A stretch of 64,000 bases of DNA from Macropodus opercularis. Taxonomy: Eukaryota > Chordata > Actinopteri > Anabantiformes > Osphronemidae. The DNA is taken from positions 1-64,000 of the forward strand of contig JAUCMP010000049.1 in the NCBI GenBank assembly GCA_030770545.1, written 5' to 3'. Each line of letters begins with the position of its first letter. Position 1 is the stretch's first letter. The position numbers and the translations under genes are program-made. Shown here one piece after another: positions 20,708 through 33,490 of the stretch. The notes beneath the pieces were generated by a model, which was not told the origin of the DNA, searched no databases, and saw nothing but the letters and a program-made list of their open reading frames with translations.

Positions 20708-20895
20708 GGGGGCACCGTTCCCAGAAGCGCTGCAATACCAGGCCGATGCGTGGAGTGGACGGAGCAAGCCCCTGTTCCACCTCCCTGCTCCAAAAAGCAA
20801 TTTAATATATGGTCCCCGGGTAGGGGACGTATCAGATATTAAACTGATAAGAACAGATACTACACTTGATCTTAGCCAAAAGGCCGAGAAGCGAT
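20708..20895 (-). ncRNA. U2: U2 snRNA, unit 16
   Basis: Same as type copy. Confidence 0.97.
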
Positions 20896-21300
20896 GACCT
20901 GCATGCTCGTGATGCCAGAGGCCGCCTCTTTTGGGCGCCCCTCGCTGGTCGCGGTGCAGTGTGTTGAACTGGCAGCGAGAAAGCGCCGTCTGCTTAGCAC
21001 CGCCCACAGCCGTGCTCTCCTTGCACGCCCCCAGATCTTGCAGATGGCGATCCACTGCAGGCCCGCTGAGCGTCGGGGCCTGTGCAGACGCGCGTACATG
21101 AAGTTACACCCACACATGGCAACGCATGCGTTTCAAAGCATCGAACCACAAACACACTCACGCATATAAAGTGCGCGTAATGACACAGGCAGGACACTCT
21201 GCAGCTCTGCGTGCACAAAACGCGAGGCCACGAGAAAGACTTGGGAGGGGTCGTCTCTCGACGCCGGCGTATTTCTCTGTTACTTTCACAAAACTCTGGC

Positions 21301-21421
21301 GGCTCTGCCGAGGGGCAAAGCCCAGCAAAAATTGACTCAACCCGTTTGAGTTCCTCTCCACGGAAATCTTTAGTAAAAGGCGAAAGACTTGTGCGTTATG
21401 AAGAGAAACCGGAGCGAAGAT
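21301..21421 (-). ncRNA. U5: U5 snRNA, unit 16
   Basis: Same as type copy. Confidence 0.93.
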
Positions 21422-21593
21422 GGCCCGGGCCTCAAAGCGAAGCAGAGGCCCCTCGTCTTCCCAGCCACAGCCGTCACGGAAGACCCAGCTATTGCCGCTT
21501 GCTAGGCCCCTCCCCTTGCCCGGAGCCATGCACCCGATAGGCTCTGTGCAATCACAGTGGCTCACGACTAGGCTTTTGTCTTTGACATCTGAC

Positions 21594-21756
21594 GAGGGGA
21601 GAGCGCGAACGCAGTCCCCCACTACCACAAATTATGCAGTCGAGATTCCCGCATTTGGGGAATTCGCAGGGGTCAGACAGCCGGTGTGCAATGGCTGAGC
21701 CTCGCCCTGGGTGAACCACCTTCTTGATCATGGTATCTCCCCTGCCAGGTAAGTAT
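21594..21756 (-). ncRNA. U1: U1 snRNA, unit 17
   Basis: Same as type copy. Confidence 0.97.
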
Positions 21757-22061
21757 GACTTGCTCCGCTCGCACTCAGGGAGCTCTCTCCGGGACTAACC
21801 ACGCTCACTGACGGTGCTGACAGTGGGAAGAAGGCAGCTTTGCGGAGCCTACCGGTCTGCACCAGTTGTACTTTTCAGTAAAGGCTGGCGAACGTTAGTC
21901 GCTGTTCTCTCTCTGTCTTGTTGTTTTCTCTCAAAGGGGAGCAAACTTGTCCCATCATGCATTGCTGCCTTTTTCCACAGGAAATCCCACAGGCTGGACA
22001 GAAGGTGAGCCCGACAGAGCGGAGCGCAATGACAATGGCTTGGCGTTGAACACAGAGTGTG

Positions 22062-22249
22062 GGGGGCACCGTTCCCAGAAGCGCTGCAATACCAGGCCGA
22101 TGCGTGGAGTGGACGGAGCAAGCCCCTGTTCCACCTCCCTGCTCCAAAAAGCAATTTAATATATGGTCCCCGGGTAGGGGACGTATCAGATATTAAACTG
22201 ATAAGAACAGATACTACACTTGATCTTAGCCAAAAGGCCGAGAAGCGAT
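22062..22249 (-). ncRNA. U2: U2 snRNA, unit 17
   Basis: Same as type copy. Confidence 0.97.
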
Positions 22250-22654
22250 GACCTGCATGCTCGTGATGCCAGAGGCCGCCTCTTTTGGGCGCCCCTCGCT
22301 GGTCGCGGTGCAGTGTGTTGAACTGGCAGCGAGAAAGCGCCGTCTGCTTAGCACCGCCCACAGCCGTGCTCTCCTTGCACGCCCCCAGATCTTGCAGATG
22401 GCGATCCACTGCAGGCCCGCTGAGCGTCGGGGCCTGTGCAGACGCGCGTACATGAAGTTACACCCACACATGGCAACGCATGCGTTTCAAAGCATCGAAC
22501 CACAAACACACTCACGCATATAAAGTGCGCGTAATGACACAGGCAGGACACTCTGCAGCTCTGCGTGCACAAAACGCGAGGCCACGAGAAAGACTTGGGA
22601 GGGGTCGTCTCTCGACGCCGGCGTATTTCTCTGTTACTTTCACAAAACTCTGGC

Positions 22655-22775
22655 GGCTCTGCCGAGGGGCAAAGCCCAGCAAAAATTGACTCAACCCGTT
22701 TGAGTTCCTCTCCACGGAAATCTTTAGTAAAAGGCGAAAGACTTGTGCGTTATGAAGAGAAACCGGAGCGAAGAT
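22655..22775 (-). ncRNA. U5: U5 snRNA, unit 17
   Basis: Same as type copy. Confidence 0.93.
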
Positions 22776-22944
22776 GGCCCGGGCCTCAAAGCGAAGCAGA
22801 GGCCCCTCGTCTTCCCAGCCACAGCCGTCACGGAAGACCCAGCTATTGCCGCTTGCTAGGCCCCTCCCCTTGCCCGGAGCCATGCACCCGATAGGCTCTG
22901 TGCAATCACAGTGGCTCACGACTAGGCTTTTGTCTTTGACATCT

Positions 22945-22946
22945 GT
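22945..22946. other. Two-base insertion variant, end of unit 17
   Basis: Reads ATCTGTGACG where other units read ATCTGACG. The two bases fall between the U1 3' end (22950) and its 3' box, moving the box 2 bases away. Confidence 0.9.
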
Positions 22947-22949
22947 GAC

Positions 22950-23112
22950 GAGGGGAGAGCGCGAACGCAGTCCCCCACTACCACAAATTATGCAGTCGAG
23001 ATTCCCGCATTTGGGGAATTCGCAGGGGTCAGACAGCCGGTGTGCAATGGCTGAGCCTCGCCCTGGGTGAACCACCTTCTTGATCATGGTATCTCCCCTG
23101 CCAGGTAAGTAT
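22950..23112 (-). ncRNA. U1: U1 snRNA, unit 18, with altered 3' flank
   Basis: Gene same as type copy. Its 3' box stands 2 bases further away because of the insertion at 22945-22946. Confidence 0.97.
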
Positions 23113-23417
23113 GACTTGCTCCGCTCGCACTCAGGGAGCTCTCTCCGGGACTAACCACGCTCACTGACGGTGCTGACAGTGGGAAGAAGGCAGCTTTGCG
23201 GAGCCTACCGGTCTGCACCAGTTGTACTTTTCAGTAAAGGCTGGCGAACGTTAGTCGCTGTTCTCTCTCTGTCTTGTTGTTTTCTCTCAAAGGGGAGCAA
23301 ACTTGTCCCATCATGCATTGCTGCCTTTTTCCACAGGAAATCCCACAGGCTGGACAGAAGGTGAGCCCGACAGAGCGGAGCGCAATGACAATGGCTTGGC
23401 GTTGAACACAGAGTGTG

Positions 23418-23605
23418 GGGGGCACCGTTCCCAGAAGCGCTGCAATACCAGGCCGATGCGTGGAGTGGACGGAGCAAGCCCCTGTTCCACCTCCCTGCTC
23501 CAAAAAGCAATTTAATATATGGTCCCCGGGTAGGGGACGTATCAGATATTAAACTGATAAGAACAGATACTACACTTGATCTTAGCCAAAAGGCCGAGAA
23601 GCGAT
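23418..23605 (-). ncRNA. U2: U2 snRNA, unit 18
   Basis: Same as type copy. Confidence 0.97.
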
Positions 23606-24010
23606 GACCTGCATGCTCGTGATGCCAGAGGCCGCCTCTTTTGGGCGCCCCTCGCTGGTCGCGGTGCAGTGTGTTGAACTGGCAGCGAGAAAGCGCCGTC
23701 TGCTTAGCACCGCCCACAGCCGTGCTCTCCTTGCACGCCCCCAGATCTTGCAGATGGCGATCCACTGCAGGCCCGCTGAGCGTCGGGGCCTGTGCAGACG
23801 CGCGTACATGAAGTTACACCCACACATGGCAACGCATGCGTTTCAAAGCATCGAACCACAAACACACTCACGCATATAAAGTGCGCGTAATGACACAGGC
23901 AGGACACTCTGCAGCTCTGCGTGCACAAAACGCGAGGCCACGAGAAAGACTTGGGAGGGGTCGTCTCTCGACGCCGGCGTATTTCTCTGTTACTTTCACA
24001 AAACTCTGGC

Positions 24011-24131
24011 GGCTCTGCCGAGGGGCAAAGCCCAGCAAAAATTGACTCAACCCGTTTGAGTTCCTCTCCACGGAAATCTTTAGTAAAAGGCGAAAGACTT
24101 GTGCGTTATGAAGAGAAACCGGAGCGAAGAT
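24011..24131 (-). ncRNA. U5: U5 snRNA, unit 18
   Basis: Same as type copy. Confidence 0.93.
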
Positions 24132-24303
24132 GGCCCGGGCCTCAAAGCGAAGCAGAGGCCCCTCGTCTTCCCAGCCACAGCCGTCACGGAAGACCCAGCT
24201 ATTGCCGCTTGCTAGGCCCCTCCCCTTGCCCGGAGCCATGCACCCGATAGGCTCTGTGCAATCACAGTGGCTCACGACTAGGCTTTTGTCTTTGACATCT
24301 GAC

Positions 24304-24466
24304 GAGGGGAGAGCGCGAACGCAGTCCCCCACTACCACAAATTATGCAGTCGAGATTCCCGCATTTGGGGAATTCGCAGGGGTCAGACAGCCGGTGTGCA
24401 ATGGCTGAGCCTCGCCCTGGGTGAACCACCTTCTTGATCATGGTATCTCCCCTGCCAGGTAAGTAT
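24304..24466 (-). ncRNA. U1: U1 snRNA, unit 19
   Basis: Same as type copy. Confidence 0.97.
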
Positions 24467-24771
24467 GACTTGCTCCGCTCGCACTCAGGGAGCTCTCTCC
24501 GGGACTAACCACGCTCACTGACGGTGCTGACAGTGGGAAGAAGGCAGCTTTGCGGAGCCTACCGGTCTGCACCAGTTGTACTTTTCAGTAAAGGCTGGCG
24601 AACGTTAGTCGCTGTTCTCTCTCTGTCTTGTTGTTTTCTCTCAAAGGGGAGCAAACTTGTCCCATCATGCATTGCTGCCTTTTTCCACAGGAAATCCCAC
24701 AGGCTGGACAGAAGGTGAGCCCGACAGAGCGGAGCGCAATGACAATGGCTTGGCGTTGAACACAGAGTGTG

Positions 24772-24959
24772 GGGGGCACCGTTCCCAGAAGCGCTGCAAT
24801 ACCAGGCCGATGCGTGGAGTGGACGGAGCAAGCCCCTGTTCCACCTCCCTGCTCCAAAAAGCAATTTAATATATGGTCCCCGGGTAGGGGACGTATCAGA
24901 TATTAAACTGATAAGAACAGATACTACACTTGATCTTAGCCAAAAGGCCGAGAAGCGAT
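24772..24959 (-). ncRNA. U2: U2 snRNA, unit 19
   Basis: Same as type copy. Confidence 0.97.
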
Positions 24960-25364
24960 GACCTGCATGCTCGTGATGCCAGAGGCCGCCTCTTTTGGGC
25001 GCCCCTCGCTGGTCGCGGTGCAGTGTGTTGAACTGGCAGCGAGAAAGCGCCGTCTGCTTAGCACCGCCCACAGCCGTGCTCTCCTTGCACGCCCCCAGAT
25101 CTTGCAGATGGCGATCCACTGCAGGCCCGCTGAGCGTCGGGGCCTGTGCAGACGCGCGTACATGAAGTTACACCCACACATGGCAACGCATGCGTTTCAA
25201 AGCATCGAACCACAAACACACTCACGCATATAAAGTGCGCGTAATGACACAGGCAGGACACTCTGCAGCTCTGCGTGCACAAAACGCGAGGCCACGAGAA
25301 AGACTTGGGAGGGGTCGTCTCTCGACGCCGGCGTATTTCTCTGTTACTTTCACAAAACTCTGGC

Positions 25365-25485
25365 GGCTCTGCCGAGGGGCAAAGCCCAGCAAAAATTGAC
25401 TCAACCCGTTTGAGTTCCTCTCCACGGAAATCTTTAGTAAAAGGCGAAAGACTTGTGCGTTATGAAGAGAAACCGGAGCGAAGAT
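25365..25485 (-). ncRNA. U5: U5 snRNA, unit 19
   Basis: Same as type copy. Confidence 0.93.
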
Positions 25486-25657
25486 GGCCCGGGCCTCAAA
25501 GCGAAGCAGAGGCCCCTCGTCTTCCCAGCCACAGCCGTCACGGAAGACCCAGCTATTGCCGCTTGCTAGGCCCCTCCCCTTGCCCGGAGCCATGCACCCG
25601 ATAGGCTCTGTGCAATCACAGTGGCTCACGACTAGGCTTTTGTCTTTGACATCTGAC

Positions 25658-25820
25658 GAGGGGAGAGCGCGAACGCAGTCCCCCACTACCACAAATTATG
25701 CAGTCGAGATTCCCGCATTTGGGGAATTCGCAGGGGTCAGACAGCCGGTGTGCAATGGCTGAGCCTCGCCCTGGGTGAACCACCTTCTTGATCATGGTAT
25801 CTCCCCTGCCAGGTAAGTAT
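25658..25820 (-). ncRNA. U1: U1 snRNA, unit 20
   Basis: Same as type copy. Confidence 0.97.
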
Positions 25821-26125
25821 GACTTGCTCCGCTCGCACTCAGGGAGCTCTCTCCGGGACTAACCACGCTCACTGACGGTGCTGACAGTGGGAAGAAGGCA
25901 GCTTTGCGGAGCCTACCGGTCTGCACCAGTTGTACTTTTCAGTAAAGGCTGGCGAACGTTAGTCGCTGTTCTCTCTCTGTCTTGTTGTTTTCTCTCAAAG
26001 GGGAGCAAACTTGTCCCATCATGCATTGCTGCCTTTTTCCACAGGAAATCCCACAGGCTGGACAGAAGGTGAGCCCGACAGAGCGGAGCGCAATGACAAT
26101 GGCTTGGCGTTGAACACAGAGTGTG

Positions 26126-26313
26126 GGGGGCACCGTTCCCAGAAGCGCTGCAATACCAGGCCGATGCGTGGAGTGGACGGAGCAAGCCCCTGTTCCACCT
26201 CCCTGCTCCAAAAAGCAATTTAATATATGGTCCCCGGGTAGGGGACGTATCAGATATTAAACTGATAAGAACAGATACTACACTTGATCTTAGCCAAAAG
26301 GCCGAGAAGCGAT
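26126..26313 (-). ncRNA. U2: U2 snRNA, unit 20
   Basis: Same as type copy. Confidence 0.97.
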
Positions 26314-26718
26314 GACCTGCATGCTCGTGATGCCAGAGGCCGCCTCTTTTGGGCGCCCCTCGCTGGTCGCGGTGCAGTGTGTTGAACTGGCAGCGAGAAA
26401 GCGCCGTCTGCTTAGCACCGCCCACAGCCGTGCTCTCCTTGCACGCCCCCAGATCTTGCAGATGGCGATCCACTGCAGGCCCGCTGAGCGTCGGGGCCTG
26501 TGCAGACGCGCGTACATGAAGTTACACCCACACATGGCAACGCATGCGTTTCAAAGCATCGAACCACAAACACACTCACGCATATAAAGTGCGCGTAATG
26601 ACACAGGCAGGACACTCTGCAGCTCTGCGTGCACAAAACGCGAGGCCACGAGAAAGACTTGGGAGGGGTCGTCTCTCGACGCCGGCGTATTTCTCTGTTA
26701 CTTTCACAAAACTCTGGC

Positions 26719-26839
26719 GGCTCTGCCGAGGGGCAAAGCCCAGCAAAAATTGACTCAACCCGTTTGAGTTCCTCTCCACGGAAATCTTTAGTAAAAGGCG
26801 AAAGACTTGTGCGTTATGAAGAGAAACCGGAGCGAAGAT
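26719..26839 (-). ncRNA. U5: U5 snRNA, unit 20
   Basis: Same as type copy. Confidence 0.93.
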
Positions 26840-27011
26840 GGCCCGGGCCTCAAAGCGAAGCAGAGGCCCCTCGTCTTCCCAGCCACAGCCGTCACGGAAG
26901 ACCCAGCTATTGCCGCTTGCTAGGCCCCTCCCCTTGCCCGGAGCCATGCACCCGATAGGCTCTGTGCAATCACAGTGGCTCACGACTAGGCTTTTGTCTT
27001 TGACATCTGAC

Positions 27012-27174
27012 GAGGGGAGAGCGCGAACGCAGTCCCCCACTACCACAAATTATGCAGTCGAGATTCCCGCATTTGGGGAATTCGCAGGGGTCAGACAGCC
27101 GGTGTGCAATGGCTGAGCCTCGCCCTGGGTGAACCACCTTCTTGATCATGGTATCTCCCCTGCCAGGTAAGTAT
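27012..27174 (-). ncRNA. U1: U1 snRNA, unit 21
   Basis: Same as type copy. Confidence 0.97.
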
Positions 27175-27479
27175 GACTTGCTCCGCTCGCACTCAGGGAG
27201 CTCTCTCCGGGACTAACCACGCTCACTGACGGTGCTGACAGTGGGAAGAAGGCAGCTTTGCGGAGCCTACCGGTCTGCACCAGTTGTACTTTTCAGTAAA
27301 GGCTGGCGAACGTTAGTCGCTGTTCTCTCTCTGTCTTGTTGTTTTCTCTCAAAGGGGAGCAAACTTGTCCCATCATGCATTGCTGCCTTTTTCCACAGGA
27401 AATCCCACAGGCTGGACAGAAGGTGAGCCCGACAGAGCGGAGCGCAATGACAATGGCTTGGCGTTGAACACAGAGTGTG

Positions 27480-27667
27480 GGGGGCACCGTTCCCAGAAGC
27501 GCTGCAATACCAGGCCGATGCGTGGAGTGGACGGAGCAAGCCCCTGTTCCACCTCCCTGCTCCAAAAAGCAATTTAATATATGGTCCCCGGGTAGGGGAC
27601 GTATCAGATATTAAACTGATAAGAACAGATACTACACTTGATCTTAGCCAAAAGGCCGAGAAGCGAT
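27480..27667 (-). ncRNA. U2: U2 snRNA, unit 21
   Basis: Same as type copy. Confidence 0.97.
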
Positions 27668-28072
27668 GACCTGCATGCTCGTGATGCCAGAGGCCGCCTC
27701 TTTTGGGCGCCCCTCGCTGGTCGCGGTGCAGTGTGTTGAACTGGCAGCGAGAAAGCGCCGTCTGCTTAGCACCGCCCACAGCCGTGCTCTCCTTGCACGC
27801 CCCCAGATCTTGCAGATGGCGATCCACTGCAGGCCCGCTGAGCGTCGGGGCCTGTGCAGACGCGCGTACATGAAGTTACACCCACACATGGCAACGCATG
27901 CGTTTCAAAGCATCGAACCACAAACACACTCACGCATATAAAGTGCGCGTAATGACACAGGCAGGACACTCTGCAGCTCTGCGTGCACAAAACGCGAGGC
28001 CACGAGAAAGACTTGGGAGGGGTCGTCTCTCGACGCCGGCGTATTTCTCTGTTACTTTCACAAAACTCTGGC

Positions 28073-28193
28073 GGCTCTGCCGAGGGGCAAAGCCCAGCAA
28101 AAATTGACTCAACCCGTTTGAGTTCCTCTCCACGGAAATCTTTAGTAAAAGGCGAAAGACTTGTGCGTTATGAAGAGAAACCGGAGCGAAGAT
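28073..28193 (-). ncRNA. U5: U5 snRNA, unit 21
   Basis: Same as type copy. Confidence 0.93.
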
Positions 28194-28365
28194 GGCCCGG
28201 GCCTCAAAGCGAAGCAGAGGCCCCTCGTCTTCCCAGCCACAGCCGTCACGGAAGACCCAGCTATTGCCGCTTGCTAGGCCCCTCCCCTTGCCCGGAGCCA
28301 TGCACCCGATAGGCTCTGTGCAATCACAGTGGCTCACGACTAGGCTTTTGTCTTTGACATCTGAC

Positions 28366-28528
28366 GAGGGGAGAGCGCGAACGCAGTCCCCCACTACCAC
28401 AAATTATGCAGTCGAGATTCCCGCATTTGGGGAATTCGCAGGGGTCAGACAGCCGGTGTGCAATGGCTGAGCCTCGCCCTGGGTGAACCACCTTCTTGAT
28501 CATGGTATCTCCCCTGCCAGGTAAGTAT
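28366..28528 (-). ncRNA. U1: U1 snRNA, unit 22
   Basis: Same as type copy. Confidence 0.97.
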
Positions 28529-28833
28529 GACTTGCTCCGCTCGCACTCAGGGAGCTCTCTCCGGGACTAACCACGCTCACTGACGGTGCTGACAGTGGGA
28601 AGAAGGCAGCTTTGCGGAGCCTACCGGTCTGCACCAGTTGTACTTTTCAGTAAAGGCTGGCGAACGTTAGTCGCTGTTCTCTCTCTGTCTTGTTGTTTTC
28701 TCTCAAAGGGGAGCAAACTTGTCCCATCATGCATTGCTGCCTTTTTCCACAGGAAATCCCACAGGCTGGACAGAAGGTGAGCCCGACAGAGCGGAGCGCA
28801 ATGACAATGGCTTGGCGTTGAACACAGAGTGTG

Positions 28834-29021
28834 GGGGGCACCGTTCCCAGAAGCGCTGCAATACCAGGCCGATGCGTGGAGTGGACGGAGCAAGCCCCTG
28901 TTCCACCTCCCTGCTCCAAAAAGCAATTTAATATATGGTCCCCGGGTAGGGGACGTATCAGATATTAAACTGATAAGAACAGATACTACACTTGATCTTA
29001 GCCAAAAGGCCGAGAAGCGAT
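28834..29021 (-). ncRNA. U2: U2 snRNA, unit 22
   Basis: Same as type copy. Confidence 0.97.
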
Positions 29022-29426
29022 GACCTGCATGCTCGTGATGCCAGAGGCCGCCTCTTTTGGGCGCCCCTCGCTGGTCGCGGTGCAGTGTGTTGAACTGGCA
29101 GCGAGAAAGCGCCGTCTGCTTAGCACCGCCCACAGCCGTGCTCTCCTTGCACGCCCCCAGATCTTGCAGATGGCGATCCACTGCAGGCCCGCTGAGCGTC
29201 GGGGCCTGTGCAGACGCGCGTACATGAAGTTACACCCACACATGGCAACGCATGCGTTTCAAAGCATCGAACCACAAACACACTCACGCATATAAAGTGC
29301 GCGTAATGACACAGGCAGGACACTCTGCAGCTCTGCGTGCACAAAACGCGAGGCCACGAGAAAGACTTGGGAGGGGTCGTCTCTCGACGCCGGCGTATTT
29401 CTCTGTTACTTTCACAAAACTCTGGC

Positions 29427-29547
29427 GGCTCTGCCGAGGGGCAAAGCCCAGCAAAAATTGACTCAACCCGTTTGAGTTCCTCTCCACGGAAATCTTTAGT
29501 AAAAGGCGAAAGACTTGTGCGTTATGAAGAGAAACCGGAGCGAAGAT
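29427..29547 (-). ncRNA. U5: U5 snRNA, unit 22
   Basis: Same as type copy. Confidence 0.93.
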
Positions 29548-29716
29548 GGCCCGGGCCTCAAAGCGAAGCAGAGGCCCCTCGTCTTCCCAGCCACAGCCGT
29601 CACGGAAGACCCAGCTATTGCCGCTTGCTAGGCCCCTCCCCTTGCCCGGAGCCATGCACCCGATAGGCTCTGTGCAATCACAGTGGCTCACGACTAGGCT
29701 TTTGTCTTTGACATCT

Positions 29717-29718
29717 GT
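29717..29718. other. Same two-base insertion, end of unit 22
   Basis: Identical to the insertion at 22945, five units later. No other unit has it. Confidence 0.9.
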
Positions 29719-29721
29719 GAC

Positions 29722-29884
29722 GAGGGGAGAGCGCGAACGCAGTCCCCCACTACCACAAATTATGCAGTCGAGATTCCCGCATTTGGGGAATTCGCAGGGG
29801 TCAGACAGCCGGTGTGCAATGGCTGAGCCTCGCCCTGGGTGAACCACCTTCTTGATCATGGTATCTCCCCTGCCAGGTAAGTAT
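29722..29884 (-). ncRNA. U1: U1 snRNA, unit 23, with altered 3' flank
   Basis: Gene same as type copy; the insertion at 29717-29718 moves its 3' box 2 bases away. Confidence 0.97.
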
Positions 29885-30189
29885 GACTTGCTCCGCTCGC
29901 ACTCAGGGAGCTCTCTCCGGGACTAACCACGCTCACTGACGGTGCTGACAGTGGGAAGAAGGCAGCTTTGCGGAGCCTACCGGTCTGCACCAGTTGTACT
30001 TTTCAGTAAAGGCTGGCGAACGTTAGTCGCTGTTCTCTCTCTGTCTTGTTGTTTTCTCTCAAAGGGGAGCAAACTTGTCCCATCATGCATTGCTGCCTTT
30101 TTCCACAGGAAATCCCACAGGCTGGACAGAAGGTGAGCCCGACAGAGCGGAGCGCAATGACAATGGCTTGGCGTTGAACACAGAGTGTG

Positions 30190-30377
30190 GGGGGCACCGT
30201 TCCCAGAAGCGCTGCAATACCAGGCCGATGCGTGGAGTGGACGGAGCAAGCCCCTGTTCCACCTCCCTGCTCCAAAAAGCAATTTAATATATGGTCCCCG
30301 GGTAGGGGACGTATCAGATATTAAACTGATAAGAACAGATACTACACTTGATCTTAGCCAAAAGGCCGAGAAGCGAT
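30190..30377 (-). ncRNA. U2: U2 snRNA, unit 23
   Basis: Same as type copy. Confidence 0.97.
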
Positions 30378-30782
30378 GACCTGCATGCTCGTGATGCCAG
30401 AGGCCGCCTCTTTTGGGCGCCCCTCGCTGGTCGCGGTGCAGTGTGTTGAACTGGCAGCGAGAAAGCGCCGTCTGCTTAGCACCGCCCACAGCCGTGCTCT
30501 CCTTGCACGCCCCCAGATCTTGCAGATGGCGATCCACTGCAGGCCCGCTGAGCGTCGGGGCCTGTGCAGACGCGCGTACATGAAGTTACACCCACACATG
30601 GCAACGCATGCGTTTCAAAGCATCGAACCACAAACACACTCACGCATATAAAGTGCGCGTAATGACACAGGCAGGACACTCTGCAGCTCTGCGTGCACAA
30701 AACGCGAGGCCACGAGAAAGACTTGGGAGGGGTCGTCTCTCGACGCCGGCGTATTTCTCTGTTACTTTCACAAAACTCTGGC

Positions 30783-30903
30783 GGCTCTGCCGAGGGGCAA
30801 AGCCCAGCAAAAATTGACTCAACCCGTTTGAGTTCCTCTCCACGGAAATCTTTAGTAAAAGGCGAAAGACTTGTGCGTTATGAAGAGAAACCGGAGCGAA
30901 GAT
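30783..30903 (-). ncRNA. U5: U5 snRNA, unit 23
   Basis: Same as type copy. Confidence 0.93.
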
Positions 30904-31075
30904 GGCCCGGGCCTCAAAGCGAAGCAGAGGCCCCTCGTCTTCCCAGCCACAGCCGTCACGGAAGACCCAGCTATTGCCGCTTGCTAGGCCCCTCCCCTTG
31001 CCCGGAGCCATGCACCCGATAGGCTCTGTGCAATCACAGTGGCTCACGACTAGGCTTTTGTCTTTGACATCTGAC

Positions 31076-31238
31076 GAGGGGAGAGCGCGAACGCAGTCCC
31101 CCACTACCACAAATTATGCAGTCGAGATTCCCGCATTTGGGGAATTCGCAGGGGTCAGACAGCCGGTGTGCAATGGCTGAGCCTCGCCCTGGGTGAACCA
31201 CCTTCTTGATCATGGTATCTCCCCTGCCAGGTAAGTAT
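31076..31238 (-). ncRNA. U1: U1 snRNA, unit 24
   Basis: Same as type copy. Confidence 0.97.
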
Positions 31239-31543
31239 GACTTGCTCCGCTCGCACTCAGGGAGCTCTCTCCGGGACTAACCACGCTCACTGACGGTGCT
31301 GACAGTGGGAAGAAGGCAGCTTTGCGGAGCCTACCGGTCTGCACCAGTTGTACTTTTCAGTAAAGGCTGGCGAACGTTAGTCGCTGTTCTCTCTCTGTCT
31401 TGTTGTTTTCTCTCAAAGGGGAGCAAACTTGTCCCATCATGCATTGCTGCCTTTTTCCACAGGAAATCCCACAGGCTGGACAGAAGGTGAGCCCGACAGA
31501 GCGGAGCGCAATGACAATGGCTTGGCGTTGAACACAGAGTGTG

Positions 31544-31731
31544 GGGGGCACCGTTCCCAGAAGCGCTGCAATACCAGGCCGATGCGTGGAGTGGACGGAG
31601 CAAGCCCCTGTTCCACCTCCCTGCTCCAAAAAGCAATTTAATATATGGTCCCCGGGTAGGGGACGTATCAGATATTAAACTGATAAGAACAGATACTACA
31701 CTTGATCTTAGCCAAAAGGCCGAGAAGCGAT
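31544..31731 (-). ncRNA. U2: U2 snRNA, unit 24
   Basis: Same as type copy. Confidence 0.97.
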
Positions 31732-32136
31732 GACCTGCATGCTCGTGATGCCAGAGGCCGCCTCTTTTGGGCGCCCCTCGCTGGTCGCGGTGCAGTGTGT
31801 TGAACTGGCAGCGAGAAAGCGCCGTCTGCTTAGCACCGCCCACAGCCGTGCTCTCCTTGCACGCCCCCAGATCTTGCAGATGGCGATCCACTGCAGGCCC
31901 GCTGAGCGTCGGGGCCTGTGCAGACGCGCGTACATGAAGTTACACCCACACATGGCAACGCATGCGTTTCAAAGCATCGAACCACAAACACACTCACGCA
32001 TATAAAGTGCGCGTAATGACACAGGCAGGACACTCTGCAGCTCTGCGTGCACAAAACGCGAGGCCACGAGAAAGACTTGGGAGGGGTCGTCTCTCGACGC
32101 CGGCGTATTTCTCTGTTACTTTCACAAAACTCTGGC

Positions 32137-32257
32137 GGCTCTGCCGAGGGGCAAAGCCCAGCAAAAATTGACTCAACCCGTTTGAGTTCCTCTCCACGGA
32201 AATCTTTAGTAAAAGGCGAAAGACTTGTGCGTTATGAAGAGAAACCGGAGCGAAGAT
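32137..32257 (-). ncRNA. U5: U5 snRNA, unit 24
   Basis: Same as type copy. Confidence 0.93.
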
Positions 32258-32429
32258 GGCCCGGGCCTCAAAGCGAAGCAGAGGCCCCTCGTCTTCCCAG
32301 CCACAGCCGTCACGGAAGACCCAGCTATTGCCGCTTGCTAGGCCCCTCCCCTTGCCCGGAGCCATGCACCCGATAGGCTCTGTGCAATCACAGTGGCTCA
32401 CGACTAGGCTTTTGTCTTTGACATCTGAC

Positions 32430-32592
32430 GAGGGGAGAGCGCGAACGCAGTCCCCCACTACCACAAATTATGCAGTCGAGATTCCCGCATTTGGGGAATT
32501 CGCAGGGGTCAGACAGCCGGTGTGCAATGGCTGAGCCTCGCCCTGGGTGAACCACCTTCTTGATCATGGTATCTCCCCTGCCAGGTAAGTAT
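32430..32592 (-). ncRNA. U1: U1 snRNA, unit 25
   Basis: Same as type copy. Confidence 0.97.
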
Positions 32593-32897
32593 GACTTGCT
32601 CCGCTCGCACTCAGGGAGCTCTCTCCGGGACTAACCACGCTCACTGACGGTGCTGACAGTGGGAAGAAGGCAGCTTTGCGGAGCCTACCGGTCTGCACCA
32701 GTTGTACTTTTCAGTAAAGGCTGGCGAACGTTAGTCGCTGTTCTCTCTCTGTCTTGTTGTTTTCTCTCAAAGGGGAGCAAACTTGTCCCATCATGCATTG
32801 CTGCCTTTTTCCACAGGAAATCCCACAGGCTGGACAGAAGGTGAGCCCGACAGAGCGGAGCGCAATGACAATGGCTTGGCGTTGAACACAGAGTGTG

Positions 32898-33085
32898 GGG
32901 GGCACCGTTCCCAGAAGCGCTGCAATACCAGGCCGATGCGTGGAGTGGACGGAGCAAGCCCCTGTTCCACCTCCCTGCTCCAAAAAGCAATTTAATATAT
33001 GGTCCCCGGGTAGGGGACGTATCAGATATTAAACTGATAAGAACAGATACTACACTTGATCTTAGCCAAAAGGCCGAGAAGCGAT
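32898..33085 (-). ncRNA. U2: U2 snRNA, unit 25
   Basis: Same as type copy. Confidence 0.97.
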
Positions 33086-33490
33086 GACCTGCATGCTCGT
33101 GATGCCAGAGGCCGCCTCTTTTGGGCGCCCCTCGCTGGTCGCGGTGCAGTGTGTTGAACTGGCAGCGAGAAAGCGCCGTCTGCTTAGCACCGCCCACAGC
33201 CGTGCTCTCCTTGCACGCCCCCAGATCTTGCAGATGGCGATCCACTGCAGGCCCGCTGAGCGTCGGGGCCTGTGCAGACGCGCGTACATGAAGTTACACC
33301 CACACATGGCAACGCATGCGTTTCAAAGCATCGAACCACAAACACACTCACGCATATAAAGTGCGCGTAATGACACAGGCAGGACACTCTGCAGCTCTGC
33401 GTGCACAAAACGCGAGGCCACGAGAAAGACTTGGGAGGGGTCGTCTCTCGACGCCGGCGTATTTCTCTGTTACTTTCACAAAACTCTGGC

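Noticed and set aside
22512..23087. A longer 191-codon minus-strand frame at the end of unit 17 (also 29284-29859)
   Set aside because: It is created by the 2-base insertion and runs through U1 and U5; it is not a gene.
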